A stretch of 64,000 nt of DNA from Amycolatopsis sp. CA-128772 (lineage in GTDB: Bacteria; Actinomycetota; Actinomycetes; Mycobacteriales; Pseudonocardiaceae): assembly GCF_002904295.1 (NCBI RefSeq), contig NZ_PPHG01000069.1:62001-126000 (forward strand), read 5' to 3'. This document shows, in pieces, positions 34,189 through 43,175 of this stretch. How positions within the stretch are numbered: position 1 is the stretch's first letter; each line of letters begins with the position of its first letter. The notes beneath the pieces are model-generated. The model was not told the DNA's origin and made no database searches. It saw only the letters and a program-made list of their open reading frames with translations. A program made the translations under genes and the position numbers.

Positions 34189-35739
34189 TTACTTGCCTCC
34201 CTGGACCGCGGACAGCGTCTGCTGCACCGTCGGGGTGACTGTGTCGAGCACCGGCTTCGGGTAGAAGCCGAGGACGATGATCAGCACGACCAGCGGCGCG
34301 AGGATCGCGATCTCACGACCGTCGAGGTCGCGGATGGCCTTCTTGGCGCCCAGTTCCGGCGCGATCGCCGTGCCCGGGCCCCCGCCGACGCCGACGAGCG
34401 CGTCACCGCGGACCGGGCCCTGGAAGACCCGCTGGTAGAGCCACAGGACGTACGCCGCGGCCAGGACCATGCCCACCGTGGCGAGGATCGTGTACACCGG
34501 CTGGTCCACAAAGGACCCGATGAGCACCAGGAACTCCGAGACGAAGGAGTTGGTGCCCGGCAGCGAAAGCGTCGACAGGCCGGCGAGCAGGAACAGCCCG
34601 GCCAGCAGCGGGGTCACCTTCGCCATGCCGCCGTAGTCGGAGATCTTCGACGACCCGCCGCGGGCGATCACCAGACCGATCACCACGATCAGCATGCCGG
34701 TCGCCAGGCTGTGGTTCAGCATGTACGTCGCCGAGCCGATCATCGCCTGCTCGTTGAACGTGAAGATGCCCAGCGAGATGAAGCCGAAGTGGGCGATCGA
34801 GACGTAGGCGATGAACCGCTTCATGTCCCGCTGCCCCGCGGCGAGGATGGATCCATAGAGGACACCGATCACCGAGAGCACCAGCACCAGCGGCGCCAGC
34901 GTCTTGCTCGCGTCCGGGAACATCGGCAGGCAGTAGCGCAGGAAGCCGAACGTGCCGACCTTGTCCAGGATGCCGACCAGCAGGACGGCGACGCCGATCG
35001 GCGCCTCCCCCGCCGCGTCCGGCAGCCAGGTGTGGAACGGCACCAGCGGCGCCTTGATCGCGAACGCCAGGAAGAACCCGAGGAACAGCCAGATCTGCGT
35101 GGACAGCGGCGCCTCGCGCACCACCGTCACCAGCGTGGCCCAGTCGAACGTGCCCTTGCCGAGCTTGTCCGCCGCCAGCGAGTACGCCCCGATCGCCGAG
35201 GCCAGCATGATCAGGCCGCCGAGGAACGAGTACAGGAAGAACTTCACCGCCGCGTACTGCCGGTTCGCGCCGCCGTAGCCACCGATCAGGAAGTACATCG
35301 GGATCAGCATGATCTCGAACAGCACGTAGAACAGGAAGACGTCGGTCGCGGCGAACACGCCGATCGTGAGCGCCTCCTGCAGCAGGATCAGCGACAGGAA
35401 CCCGCCCGCGCTGCGCCCCGGCGGGAGCTTGTCCATCGTGCCGAGGCCGCCGACGACGATCGGCACCAGCAGCGCGATCACCGCGATCATGATCAGCGCG
35501 ATGCCGTCGGTGCCGAACGCGATGTGCACGCCGAACGTCGGGATCCAGTCGAAGCTCGACGTCATCTGCAGCCGGGGGCCGGCCGCGTGGTAGCTGAGCC
35601 AGAACGGGATCACCAGCACGAACTCGAGGATCGAGAACCCGAGCGCGGCCAGCACCGCGGCGCGGTCGTTCCCCTTGAGGAACGCCAGCACCAGGGAGCC
35701 GGCGAGCGGCACCAGGATGAGGATGAGCAACCAGGTCAT
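34189..35739 (-). CDS. nuoM: NADH-quinone oxidoreductase subunit M
   Basis: A 516-residue antiporter-like subunit with about fourteen helices. FYVLFEIMLIPMYFLIGGYG carries the conserved Glu, FHTWLPDAAGEAPIGVAVLL is the central half-channel, and MKRFIAYVSIAHFGFISLG and LPGTNSFVSEFLVLIGSF follow. It pumps protons as part of the membrane arm. The ATG at 35739 overlaps the nuoL stop by 1 bp (TGATG), so it is coupled. Length and motifs are normal for the family. Confidence 0.95.
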   Translation of the reverse strand: MTWLLILILVPLAGSLVLAFLKGNDRAAVLAALGFSILEFVLVIPFWLSYHAAGPRLQMTSSFDWIPTFGVHIAFGTDGIALIMIAVIALLVPIVVGGLGTMDKLPPGRSAGGFLSLILLQEALTIGVFAATDVFLFYVLFEIMLIPMYFLIGGYGGANRQYAAVKFFLYSFLGGLIMLASAIGAYSLAADKLGKGTFDWATLVTVVREAPLSTQIWLFLGFFLAFAIKAPLVPFHTWLPDAAGEAPIGVAVLLVGILDKVGTFGFLRYCLPMFPDASKTLAPLVLVLSVIGVLYGSILAAGQRDMKRFIAYVSIAHFGFISLGIFTFNEQAMIGSATYMLNHSLATGMLIVVIGLVIARGGSSKISDYGGMAKVTPLLAGLFLLAGLSTLSLPGTNSFVSEFLVLIGSFVDQPVYTILATVGMVLAAAYVLWLYQRVFQGPVRGDALVGVGGGPGTAIAPELGAKKAIRDLDGREIAILAPLVVLIIVLGFYPKPVLDTVTPTVQQTLSAVQGGK

Positions 35740-37643
35740 CAGGAGAACCTCACCAGCAGGAGAGCCGCCAGAAGCAGGAACGTGCCGCCCAGCATCGACA
35801 GCGCGTACGACCGGACGAAGCCGGTCTGCAGCCGCCGCAACCGGCCGGACCCGCCGCCGAGTCCGGCGGCCAGGCCGTTGACCGCGCCGTCGACGCCGCG
35901 GTTGTCGACGAACACCAGCGCCCGCGAGAGCCAGGTGCCCGGGCGGGCGACCAGCGTCTCGTTGAGGGCGTTGCCGTACAGGTCCTTGCGCGCGGCCCGG
36001 GTGACGAACGAGACCCGCTGGGGCTGTTCGACCGGGACGTCACGACGGAAGATCAGGACCGCGATGAGCGCACCCACCAGCGAGAGCCCGACCGTCAGCC
36101 ACGGGACGAGGCTCGCGGCGAGCACCCCGTGTTCGTGGTGCTCCGCCAGCTCGCCGACGGAGGGCGTGAGCCAGGTCGCGAACCGGTTGCCGATCGCGAA
36201 GAACGCGCCGGCGCCGACCGAGCCGACGGCCAGGATGGCCATCGGGACCCACATGATCGGCTTGGCCTCGTGCGGGTGGAAGTCGTGCCCGTCGGCGGAC
36301 TTGAGGTTCTCCCACCGCGCCTTGCCGAAGAAGGTCATCATCATCAGCCGGGTCATGTAGAACGCGGTGAGGCCCGCGCCGATCAGCGTGGCGAGACCGA
36401 ACACCCAGCCACGCCAGGCTTCCTGGCCGAAGGCCGCCTCGATGATGGCGTCCTTCGTGTAGAAGCCCGACAGGAGCGGGAAGCCGATCAGCGCGAGGTA
36501 GCCGAGACCGAAGGTGACGAAGGTGATCGGCAGCTTCTTGAAGAGGCCGCCGAACTTGCGCATGTCGACTTCGTCGTTCATCGCGTGCATGACCGAACCG
36601 GCCCCGAGGAACAGCCCGGCCTTGAAGAAGCCGTGCGCGACCAGGTGCATGATGCCCAGCGCGTAGACGCCCGGGCCGAGGCCGACCGCCAGCATCATGT
36701 AGCCGATCTGGCTGACCGTCGAGTACGCGAGGACCTTCTTGATGTCGTCGTAGGCGCAGCCGATGATGCACCCCAGGAGCAGCGTCACCGCGCCGACCAG
36801 GGTGACGATCAGCCTGCCGTCCTCGGTGGCGTTGAAGATGTCCTTCGACCGGGCCACCAGGTAGACACCCGCGGTCACCATCGTCGCCGCGTGGATCAGG
36901 GCCGACACCGGGGTCGGGCCCTCCATCGCGTCCGGGAGCCACGCCTGCAGCGGGAACTGGCCGGACTTACCGCAGGCACCCAGCAGGAGCAGGATCGCCA
37001 TCGCGGTGATCGCACCCGGCGAGAACTTGCCGTCGCCGACCGCCTTGAACACTTCGGCGTAGCCGGTCGAACCCGCGTACTTGAACATGATGAAGATCGC
37101 CAGCGCGAGCCCGACGTCCCCGACGCGGTTCATCAAGAACGCCTTCTTCGCCGCGGTCGCGGCGGACGGGCGGCCCTGGTACCAGCCGATCAGCAGGTAG
37201 GACGCGAGACCCACGCCCTCCCAGCCCATGTACAGCGTCACGAAGCTGTTGCCCAGCACCAGGATCAGCATCGACGCGACGAAGAGGTTCAGGTACGCGA
37301 AGAAGCGGTACCGGCCTTCGTCGTCGGACATGTAGCCGATCGAGTAGAAGTGGATCAGCATGCCGACGCCGGTGATGAGCAGCACGAACGTCAGCGACAG
37401 CGCGTCGATCCGCAGGCCGAAGTCGATCTGCAGCGCGCCGGCCGGGATCCACGAGTACAGCTTGGTGTCCGTCGTGGTGCCGGTGTTCGCGGTGAAGAAC
37501 AGGATCAGGCCGTAGACGAAGGCCAGCGTGACGGTGGCCGAGCCGAGCAGATGCCCCCATGCCTTGGCCCGCTTACCCGCCAGCAGCAGGATCAGCGCGC
37601 CGAGACCGGGGAGGGCCACCAGCAGCCACGATGATGCGGTCAC
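35739..37643 (-). CDS. nuoL: NADH-quinone oxidoreductase subunit L
   Basis: A 634-residue membrane subunit, the largest antiporter-like part of complex I. YMGWEGVGLASYLLIGWYQG, FLMNRVGDVGLALAIFI, LPDAMEGPTPVSALIHAATM and DDIKKVLAYSTVSQIGYMML are the channel helices, and the C-terminal lateral helix and extra helix complete it. The true start is GTG at 37643 (encoding MTASSWLLVALPG) with AGGAG about 10 nt upstream; the longer frame to 38159 runs through nuoK and nuoJ in another frame and is not coding. It is separated from nuoK by 11 bp. Confidence 0.95.
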   Translation of the reverse strand: MTASSWLLVALPGLGALILLLAGKRAKAWGHLLGSATVTLAFVYGLILFFTANTGTTTDTKLYSWIPAGALQIDFGLRIDALSLTFVLLITGVGMLIHFYSIGYMSDDEGRYRFFAYLNLFVASMLILVLGNSFVTLYMGWEGVGLASYLLIGWYQGRPSAATAAKKAFLMNRVGDVGLALAIFIMFKYAGSTGYAEVFKAVGDGKFSPGAITAMAILLLLGACGKSGQFPLQAWLPDAMEGPTPVSALIHAATMVTAGVYLVARSKDIFNATEDGRLIVTLVGAVTLLLGCIIGCAYDDIKKVLAYSTVSQIGYMMLAVGLGPGVYALGIMHLVAHGFFKAGLFLGAGSVMHAMNDEVDMRKFGGLFKKLPITFVTFGLGYLALIGFPLLSGFYTKDAIIEAAFGQEAWRGWVFGLATLIGAGLTAFYMTRLMMMTFFGKARWENLKSADGHDFHPHEAKPIMWVPMAILAVGSVGAGAFFAIGNRFATWLTPSVGELAEHHEHGVLAASLVPWLTVGLSLVGALIAVLIFRRDVPVEQPQRVSFVTRAARKDLYGNALNETLVARPGTWLSRALVFVDNRGVDGAVNGLAAGLGGGSGRLRRLQTGFVRSYALSMLGGTFLLLAALLLVRFS

Positions 37644-37654
37644 TCGGGGGTCTC

Positions 37655-37954
37655 CTAGTACTTCAGCAGGTTGGTGTCGTCGACCGAAGCCGAGCGCCGG
37701 GTGCGGAAGATGGCCATGATGATCGCCAGGCCGACCACGACCTCGGCGGCCGCGACGACCATGACGAAGAACGCCATGATCTGGCCGTCGAGCCCGCCGT
37801 TGATCCGGGCGAAGGTGACCAGCGACAGGTTCACCGCGTTGAGCATCAGCTCGATGCACATGAACACGACGATCGCGTTGCGCCGCACCAGCACGCCGAC
37901 CGCGCCGAGCGCGAACAGCAGCGCCGACAGCAGCAGGTAGTACGTCGGGGTCAT
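37655..37954 (-). CDS. nuoK: NADH-quinone oxidoreductase subunit K
   Basis: A 99-residue protein with three transmembrane helices. MTPTYYLLLSALLFALGAVG is the first. The second carries the conserved Glu in FMCIELMLNAVNLSLVTF and the third in AAAEVVVGLAIIMAIFR; both Glu residues are required for proton transfer in the E. coli enzyme. The ATG at 37954 overlaps the nuoJ stop (ATGA). Length matches the family (about 100 residues). Confidence 0.95.
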   Translation of the reverse strand: MTPTYYLLLSALLFALGAVGVLVRRNAIVVFMCIELMLNAVNLSLVTFARINGGLDGQIMAFFVMVVAAAEVVVGLAIIMAIFRTRRSASVDDTNLLKY

Positions 37955-38811
37955 TCCTTCTCCCCCTTGGTCTCCGGAGCTTCGGTGCCGACCAGCGCGT
38001 GCGCGTCCGGGTGCGGACCCTGGTCCGAGACGAGCTTGCGTTCCTTCGCCAGCTCGATCGCCGAGGTGGACTCGATGATCGCCGACAGCGACTCCGGCGC
38101 GACCGAGCCGTCCGGCAGCAGCGCCGGCGTCGCCACCGAGTTGGCGGTGGCGAAGACACCCGGGCCGGGCAGCGGCGACGGCCGGTCGTGCTCGCCGCGG
38201 AAGCGCAGCAGGACCAGTTCCCGCTGCGACAGCTTGCCGCCCTTGCCGTGCCGGTCGGTGAAGGCCAGCACCATCGCGCCGATCGCGGCGGTGATGAGCA
38301 GCGCCGACGTCAGTTCGAACGGGAACAGGTAGTCGGTGAAGATCAGCTTGCCGAGGCCCTTGGGACCGCCGCCCGCCGACGTCGTCGAGTCGAGCGGGAC
38401 GGCCGGGGTGACGTTCTCCAGCGCCCGGTAGATGCCGGTGGCCAGCAGCGCCGCCATCCCGATGCCGAGCACCGTCGCGGCCAGCCGCTGGCCACGCAGG
38501 ACTTCGACGACCGAGTCCGAGCTCTCCCGGCCGACCAGCATCAGCACGAACAGGAACAGCATCATGATCGCGCCGGTGTAGACGATGATCTGCGTGAAGC
38601 CCAGAAACGGCGCCGACTGGATCATGTACAGCGCGCCCAGGCTCAGCATGGTCAGCACCAGCCACAGCGCCGAGTGGACGGCGTTGCGGGAGAAGATCAT
38701 GCCGAGCGCGCCGAGGAGCGAGACCGGGCCGAGGACCCAGAACGCGATCGCCTCGCCGGTGGAGACACCCGCCGACGCGTTCGGCGCGGCGGCCAGGAGA
38801 GCGGTGATCAC
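37951..38811 (-). CDS. nuoJ: NADH-quinone oxidoreductase subunit J
   Basis: A 286-residue membrane subunit. Five transmembrane helices occupy the first 200 residues (FWVLGPVSLLGALGMIFSRN, TQIIVYTGAIMMLFLFVLML, FPFELTSALLITAAIGAMVL), including the conserved Tyr/Gly pair in IIVYTGAIM near the central axis. A hydrophilic C-terminal extension of about 85 residues, typical of actinobacterial NuoJ, follows. The GTG start at 38811 overlaps the nuoI stop (GTGA) and the stop overlaps nuoK (ATGA). Confidence 0.94.
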   Translation of the reverse strand: MITALLAAAPNASAGVSTGEAIAFWVLGPVSLLGALGMIFSRNAVHSALWLVLTMLSLGALYMIQSAPFLGFTQIIVYTGAIMMLFLFVLMLVGRESSDSVVEVLRGQRLAATVLGIGMAALLATGIYRALENVTPAVPLDSTTSAGGGPKGLGKLIFTDYLFPFELTSALLITAAIGAMVLAFTDRHGKGGKLSQRELVLLRFRGEHDRPSPLPGPGVFATANSVATPALLPDGSVAPESLSAIIESTSAIELAKERKLVSDQGPHPDAHALVGTEAPETKGEKE

Positions 38812-39371
38812 TTGACGCCCTCCCCGCGAGCCAGCTGTGTTGATGAGCTCTCAGCTGAGAAGCGTGCTTCGAGCTGCGGACCGTTGACGTAGTAGTCCTG
38901 CTCGTTTTCGCCGAGCCGCATCGGGTGCGGCGGCTGCTCCATGCCGGGCAGCAGCGGGGCGAGCAGGTCCTCCTTCGTGTAGATCAGCCGCTGGCGGTCG
39001 TCGTCGGCCAGCTCGTAGAAGTTGATCATCGTCAGCGACCGGGTCGGGCACGCCTCGATGCAGAGGCCGCAGCCGATGCAGCGCAGGTAGTTGATCTGGT
39101 AGTCCGCGCCGTACCGCTCGCCCGGGGAGAACCGGGCTTCCTCGGTGTTGTCACCGCCCTCGACGAAGATCGCGTCCGCTGGGCACGCCCACGCGCACAG
39201 CTCGCAGCCGACGCACTTCTCGAGGCCGTCCGGGTGCCGGTTCAGCTGGTGCCGGCCGTGGTACCGCGGCGCGGCCGGCGCGCCGGCCTCCGGGTACTCC
39301 TCGGTGGCGACCTTCTTGAACATCATCCCGAAGGTGACGCCGAAGCCCTTGACGGGATCAAGAAACCCCAT
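38808..39371 (-). CDS. nuoI: NADH-quinone oxidoreductase subunit I (2x 4Fe-4S)
   Basis: A 187-residue hydrophilic subunit. Two ferredoxin-type motifs, CVGCELCAWACPAD and CIGCGLCIEACPTR, bind clusters N6a and N6b, which pass electrons to N2. The N-terminal amphipathic part (FLDPVKGFGVTFGMMFKK) contacts the membrane arm. It overlaps the 3' end of nuoH by 14 bp and the start of nuoJ by 4 bp. Length and motif spacing are normal. Confidence 0.95.
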   Translation of the reverse strand: MGFLDPVKGFGVTFGMMFKKVATEEYPEAGAPAAPRYHGRHQLNRHPDGLEKCVGCELCAWACPADAIFVEGGDNTEEARFSPGERYGADYQINYLRCIGCGLCIEACPTRSLTMINFYELADDDRQRLIYTKEDLLAPLLPGMEQPPHPMRLGENEQDYYVNGPQLEARFSAESSSTQLARGEGVK

Positions 39372-40707
39372 CTTGCGCTCCTTCCTTTGCGGTACCGACG
39401 GCCGCCGGCTTGCGGCGGGCCGCCTTCGCCTCGGCCTTGGCCAGGGCCTTCTGACGCGGGGTGGTCTGCGGAACCTTGAGGTCCAGCGGCGGGACCGGGA
39501 AGCCGCCGCCGGTGACCGGGATCGACTCGCTCTCCTCTTCGCGGCCCGACGCGCGGACGTAGAAGAACAGCGCGACGACGATGAAGATGGCGACCGCGGC
39601 GATGATGATGGTCGCGGTGTTCCAGGTGATGACCTTCGCGAAGGTCACCATGACGATCCAGACGAGGTTCAGCGGGACCAGGACCTTCCAGCCCAGCCGC
39701 ATGAACTGGTCGTAGCGCAGGCGGGGCAGCGTGCCGCGCAGCCAGATGAACCCGAACAGCAGGACGAACATCTTCGCGAAGAACCACAGCACCGGCCACC
39801 AGCCGGTGTTGAGCACGTTGTTCCCGATCAGCGACAGCGGCCACGGGGCCATCCAGCCGCCGAGGAACAGCGTCGTCGCGAACGCCGACACGATCACCAT
39901 GTTGACGTACTCGGCGAGGAAGAACATCGCGAACTTCATCGAGCTGTACTCGGTGTGGAACCCGCCGACCAGCTCCGACTCGGCCTCCGGGAGGTCGAAC
40001 GGCGCCCGGTTGGTCTCGCCGACCATCGAGATCAGGTAGATCACGAAGCTCGGGACCAGGTAGAGGAACCACGCCGGCTGCTGCCGGGCGACGATGTCGG
40101 CCAGGTTCAGCGACCCGGCCTGCAGGATCACCGCGACGATCGACAGGCCCATCGCGATCTCGTAGGAGATCACCTGCGCCGCGCTGCGCATGCCGCCGAG
40201 CAGCGGGTACGGCGAACCGGACGACCAGCCGGCGAGCACGATGCCGTAGACGCCGATCGAGGAGCAGGCCAGGATCACCAGCGCGCTGACCGGCAGGTCG
40301 AGCAGCTGGAGGACGGTCCGTTCGCCGAAGATCGACACGACCGGCCCGAACGGGATGGCCGACAGCGCGATCAGCGACGGCACCACACAGACGACCGGGG
40401 CGAGGAAGTACACCTTGCGGTCGGCGGTGTCCGGGATGATCTGTTCCTTGAACGGCAGCTTGATCGCGTCCGCCAGGGACTGCAGGTAGCCACCCGGGCC
40501 GACCCGGTTGGGGCCGGGCCGGTTCTGCATCCGGCCGACCGCCTTGCGCTCCCAGACGATCAGGAAGATCGTCAGGATCGGCCCGATCAGCAGGATGACC
40601 ACGCACTTGAGCAGGATCAGCCACAACGGGTCGTCGGCCAGCAGCGCCGCCCGCGTCGCCGCGTCGGGCACGCTGCCCACAGCGGCTTCGGTCAGCAACG
40701 GTGTCAC
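39358..40707 (-). CDS. nuoH: NADH-quinone oxidoreductase subunit H
   Basis: A 449-residue membrane subunit linking the peripheral and membrane arms, lining the quinone cavity. ERKAVGRMQNRPGPNRVGPG is the conserved first cytoplasmic loop; ISYEIAMGLSIVAVIL and GETNRAPFDLPEAESELVGG are the quinone-site regions, and EYSSMKFAMFFLAEYVNM follows. A basic C-terminal tail of about 60 residues (KALAKAEAKAARRKPAA) is typical of actinobacterial forms. The GTG at 40707 overlaps the nuoG stop (GTGA). Confidence 0.95.
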   Translation of the reverse strand: MTPLLTEAAVGSVPDAATRAALLADDPLWLILLKCVVILLIGPILTIFLIVWERKAVGRMQNRPGPNRVGPGGYLQSLADAIKLPFKEQIIPDTADRKVYFLAPVVCVVPSLIALSAIPFGPVVSIFGERTVLQLLDLPVSALVILACSSIGVYGIVLAGWSSGSPYPLLGGMRSAAQVISYEIAMGLSIVAVILQAGSLNLADIVARQQPAWFLYLVPSFVIYLISMVGETNRAPFDLPEAESELVGGFHTEYSSMKFAMFFLAEYVNMVIVSAFATTLFLGGWMAPWPLSLIGNNVLNTGWWPVLWFFAKMFVLLFGFIWLRGTLPRLRYDQFMRLGWKVLVPLNLVWIVMVTFAKVITWNTATIIIAAVAIFIVVALFFYVRASGREEESESIPVTGGGFPVPPLDLKVPQTTPRQKALAKAEAKAARRKPAAVGTAKEGAQDGVS

Positions 40708-43175
40708 TGTTCACCCCCAGCGAGGTTCACCACAGCGCCGTGGCCGGCACCGAGCGTCTTGAACACGGCGGAGCCGTCCGAATTGCCCGGCAGCCACACG
40801 ACGCCGTCGGGCAGGTCGGCGATCTCCACCGGGAGCGTGATCGCACCGCGTTCGGTGCTCACCGTGACCGTGACGCCCAGCCCGGCCGCGGTCGTCGCGG
40901 ACAGCCGCGCGACCGGCGTGCGCTGGGTGCCCTTGAGGTGCGGCTCGCCGTCCTGCAGGGATCCGTTGTCGATCAGCTGGCGCCAGGTCGACAGGACCGC
41001 CTGGCCGTCGCCCGGCGTCGCGGGCGGCGCGACCTCGGCGGCGACGTGGCTCCAGCGCAGCGCCGAAGCCTGGCCCAGCTTCTCGAAGTCCCCGCGGGCG
41101 GCGGCCGGTGTCTGCGTGAACAGGTCCGCGTCCATCTCGACGGCGAGCGTGTCGAGCACCCGGCAGTCCGGCAGGGCGCCGGTGCCTTCGATCGTCGTGT
41201 CGAACGGGCGGGTGCGGCCCTCCCAGTTGAGGTAGCTGCCGGACTTCTCGTCCGACGCGGCCACCGGGAGCACCACGTCCGCGCGCTCGGTCACCGCGCT
41301 GTGCCGCAGTTCGAGGCTGACCACGAACCCGGCGGTGTCCAGCGCGCGCAGCGCGAGGTCCGGGTCCGGCAGGTCGTACGGGTCGACCCCGCCGACGACC
41401 AGGCCGCCGAGCTCGCGGGCCGAAGCGGCCAGCAGGATGTCGGTCGTGTCGCGGCCCGGGGTGGCCGGGAGCGGGACGCCCCAGGCGTTTTCCACGGCGA
41501 CGCGGGCGGCGTCGTCGCCGACCCGGCGTCCGCCGGGCAGCAGCGACGGGACGCAGCCGGCTTCCAGCGCGCCCCGGTCACCGGCGCGGCGCGGGATCCA
41601 CGCGAGCCGGACGCCGGTGCGCTCGACCAGGTCGTGCAGGGCGGCGAACAGGCCGGGGACCGCGGCGGCGCGCTCGCCGACCAGGACCACGGCGCCTTCG
41701 CCGCGCAGGGCCTCGTCGAGGTCCGGCGCGTGCTTGGCGATGCCCTCGACGGCCGCGGCCTCCTGGCCGGGAACGCAGGCGAGCAGCTCACCGAACGTCT
41801 TGCGCACCGACGACGTCGTCCACTGTCCCAGGTGGACGACCCGGGTGCGGTTCCGGCGGGCCGCCTTGCGCAGCCGCAGGAACACGATCGGAGCCTCGTC
41901 CTCGGGCTCGAACGCGACGCACAGGACCGTGCGGGCCCGCTCGATCTCGCCGAAGGTGACGCCGGACTCCGGGGTCACGCCCACGACGTGCGAGGTGATG
42001 AAGGCCAGTTCCTCGGCCGAGTGCGGGCGGGCGCGGAAGTCGACGTCGTTCGTCTGCAGGGCGACGCGGGCGAACTTCGAGTACGCGTAGGCGTCCTCGA
42101 CGGTCAGCCGGCCACCGGGCAGGACGCCGATACCACCGTTGCCACGGGCCTCGGTGAGGCCCGCCGCGGCGATCCGCAGCGCGTCGGTCCAGGACGCCTC
42201 TTCCAGCGCACCGGTCTCGCGGTTGCGGACCAGCGGCCGCCGGATGCGGTCCTCGGCGCCGGTGTAGCGGAAGGCGAAGCGGCCCTTGTCGCAGATCCAC
42301 TCTTCGTTGACTTCCGGGTCGTCGCCGGCCAGCTTGCGCTGGACCTTGCCGCGCCGGAAGTCGGTGCGCTCGGCGCAGCCGGACGAGCAGTGCTCGCAGA
42401 CGCTCGGCGAGGACACCAGATCGAACGGGCGCGACCGGAAGCGGTAGGCCGCGCTCGTCAGGGCCCCGACCGGGCAGATCTGGATGACGTTGCCGGAGAA
42501 GTAGCTCTGGAACGGCTGGCCGGACGTCGTCCGCGACGCGAGGTCGAGCACGTCCGCCGTCTCCGCGGTGCCGATCTGCTGGTGGGCGCCGCGTTCGAGG
42601 AGCTCGATGAACGGGTCGCCGGCGATCTCGCGGGAGAACCGGGTGCAGCGCTGGCAGAGCACGCAGCGTTCGCGGTCCAGCAGCACCTGCGTCGAGATCG
42701 GCAGCGGCTTCGGGAACGTCCGCTTGGTGTCGACGAACCGGGACTCGGTGCGGCCGTGGGCCAGCGCCTGGTTCTGCAGCGGGCACTCGCCGCCCTTGTC
42801 GCAGATCGGGCAGTCCAGCGGGTGGTTGATGAGCAGCAGCTCCATCACACCCTGCTGGGCCTTGTCCGCGACGCCGGACGTCAGCTGCGTCTTGACGACC
42901 ATGCCGTCGGCGACGGTCATCGTGCAGGACGCCTGCGGCTTGGGCATCGGCCGGCCGCCCATCTCGACCTCGACCAGGCACTGGCGGCAGGCGCCCGCCG
43001 GGTCGAGGAGCGGGTGGTCGCAGAACCGCGGGATGACCGTGCCGAGGCGTTCGGCCGTGCGGATGATCAGCTCGCCCTTGGGGGCGATGACCTCTTCGCC
43101 GTCGATGACCAGCTTGACGTGGCCTTCGGGGACCGGCGTCTCGGTGGTTTCGGATTTGTCGGGGGCGATCGTCAT
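40704..43175 (-). CDS. nuoG: NADH-quinone oxidoreductase subunit G
   Basis: An 823-residue subunit. The N-terminal [2Fe-2S] domain has PRFCDHPLLDPAGACRQCLV (N1b). The His/Cys ligands of N5 are in NHPLDCPICDKGGECPLQNQ, and N4 is in RCVLCQRCTRFSREIAG. A further set, VCEHCSSGCAERTD with a fourth Cys in EEWICDKGRF, is consistent with cluster N7, which only some bacteria keep. A molybdopterin oxidoreductase-like domain without cofactor follows. The ATG at 43175 overlaps the nuoF stop (ATGA). Confidence 0.95.
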   Translation of the reverse strand: MTIAPDKSETTETPVPEGHVKLVIDGEEVIAPKGELIIRTAERLGTVIPRFCDHPLLDPAGACRQCLVEVEMGGRPMPKPQASCTMTVADGMVVKTQLTSGVADKAQQGVMELLLINHPLDCPICDKGGECPLQNQALAHGRTESRFVDTKRTFPKPLPISTQVLLDRERCVLCQRCTRFSREIAGDPFIELLERGAHQQIGTAETADVLDLASRTTSGQPFQSYFSGNVIQICPVGALTSAAYRFRSRPFDLVSSPSVCEHCSSGCAERTDFRRGKVQRKLAGDDPEVNEEWICDKGRFAFRYTGAEDRIRRPLVRNRETGALEEASWTDALRIAAAGLTEARGNGGIGVLPGGRLTVEDAYAYSKFARVALQTNDVDFRARPHSAEELAFITSHVVGVTPESGVTFGEIERARTVLCVAFEPEDEAPIVFLRLRKAARRNRTRVVHLGQWTTSSVRKTFGELLACVPGQEAAAVEGIAKHAPDLDEALRGEGAVVLVGERAAAVPGLFAALHDLVERTGVRLAWIPRRAGDRGALEAGCVPSLLPGGRRVGDDAARVAVENAWGVPLPATPGRDTTDILLAASARELGGLVVGGVDPYDLPDPDLALRALDTAGFVVSLELRHSAVTERADVVLPVAASDEKSGSYLNWEGRTRPFDTTIEGTGALPDCRVLDTLAVEMDADLFTQTPAAARGDFEKLGQASALRWSHVAAEVAPPATPGDGQAVLSTWRQLIDNGSLQDGEPHLKGTQRTPVARLSATTAAGLGVTVTVSTERGAITLPVEIADLPDGVVWLPGNSDGSAVFKTLGAGHGAVVNLAGGEQ

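Noticed and set aside
32597..34264. Plus-strand frame of about 555 codons opposite nuoN
   Set aside because: Arg/His/Gln-rich complement of a membrane protein gene; nuoN is unambiguous.
34711..38892. Three long plus-strand frames opposite nuoM, nuoL and nuoJ
   Set aside because: Charged, low-complexity mirror translations of hydrophobic subunits; no start signals or families.
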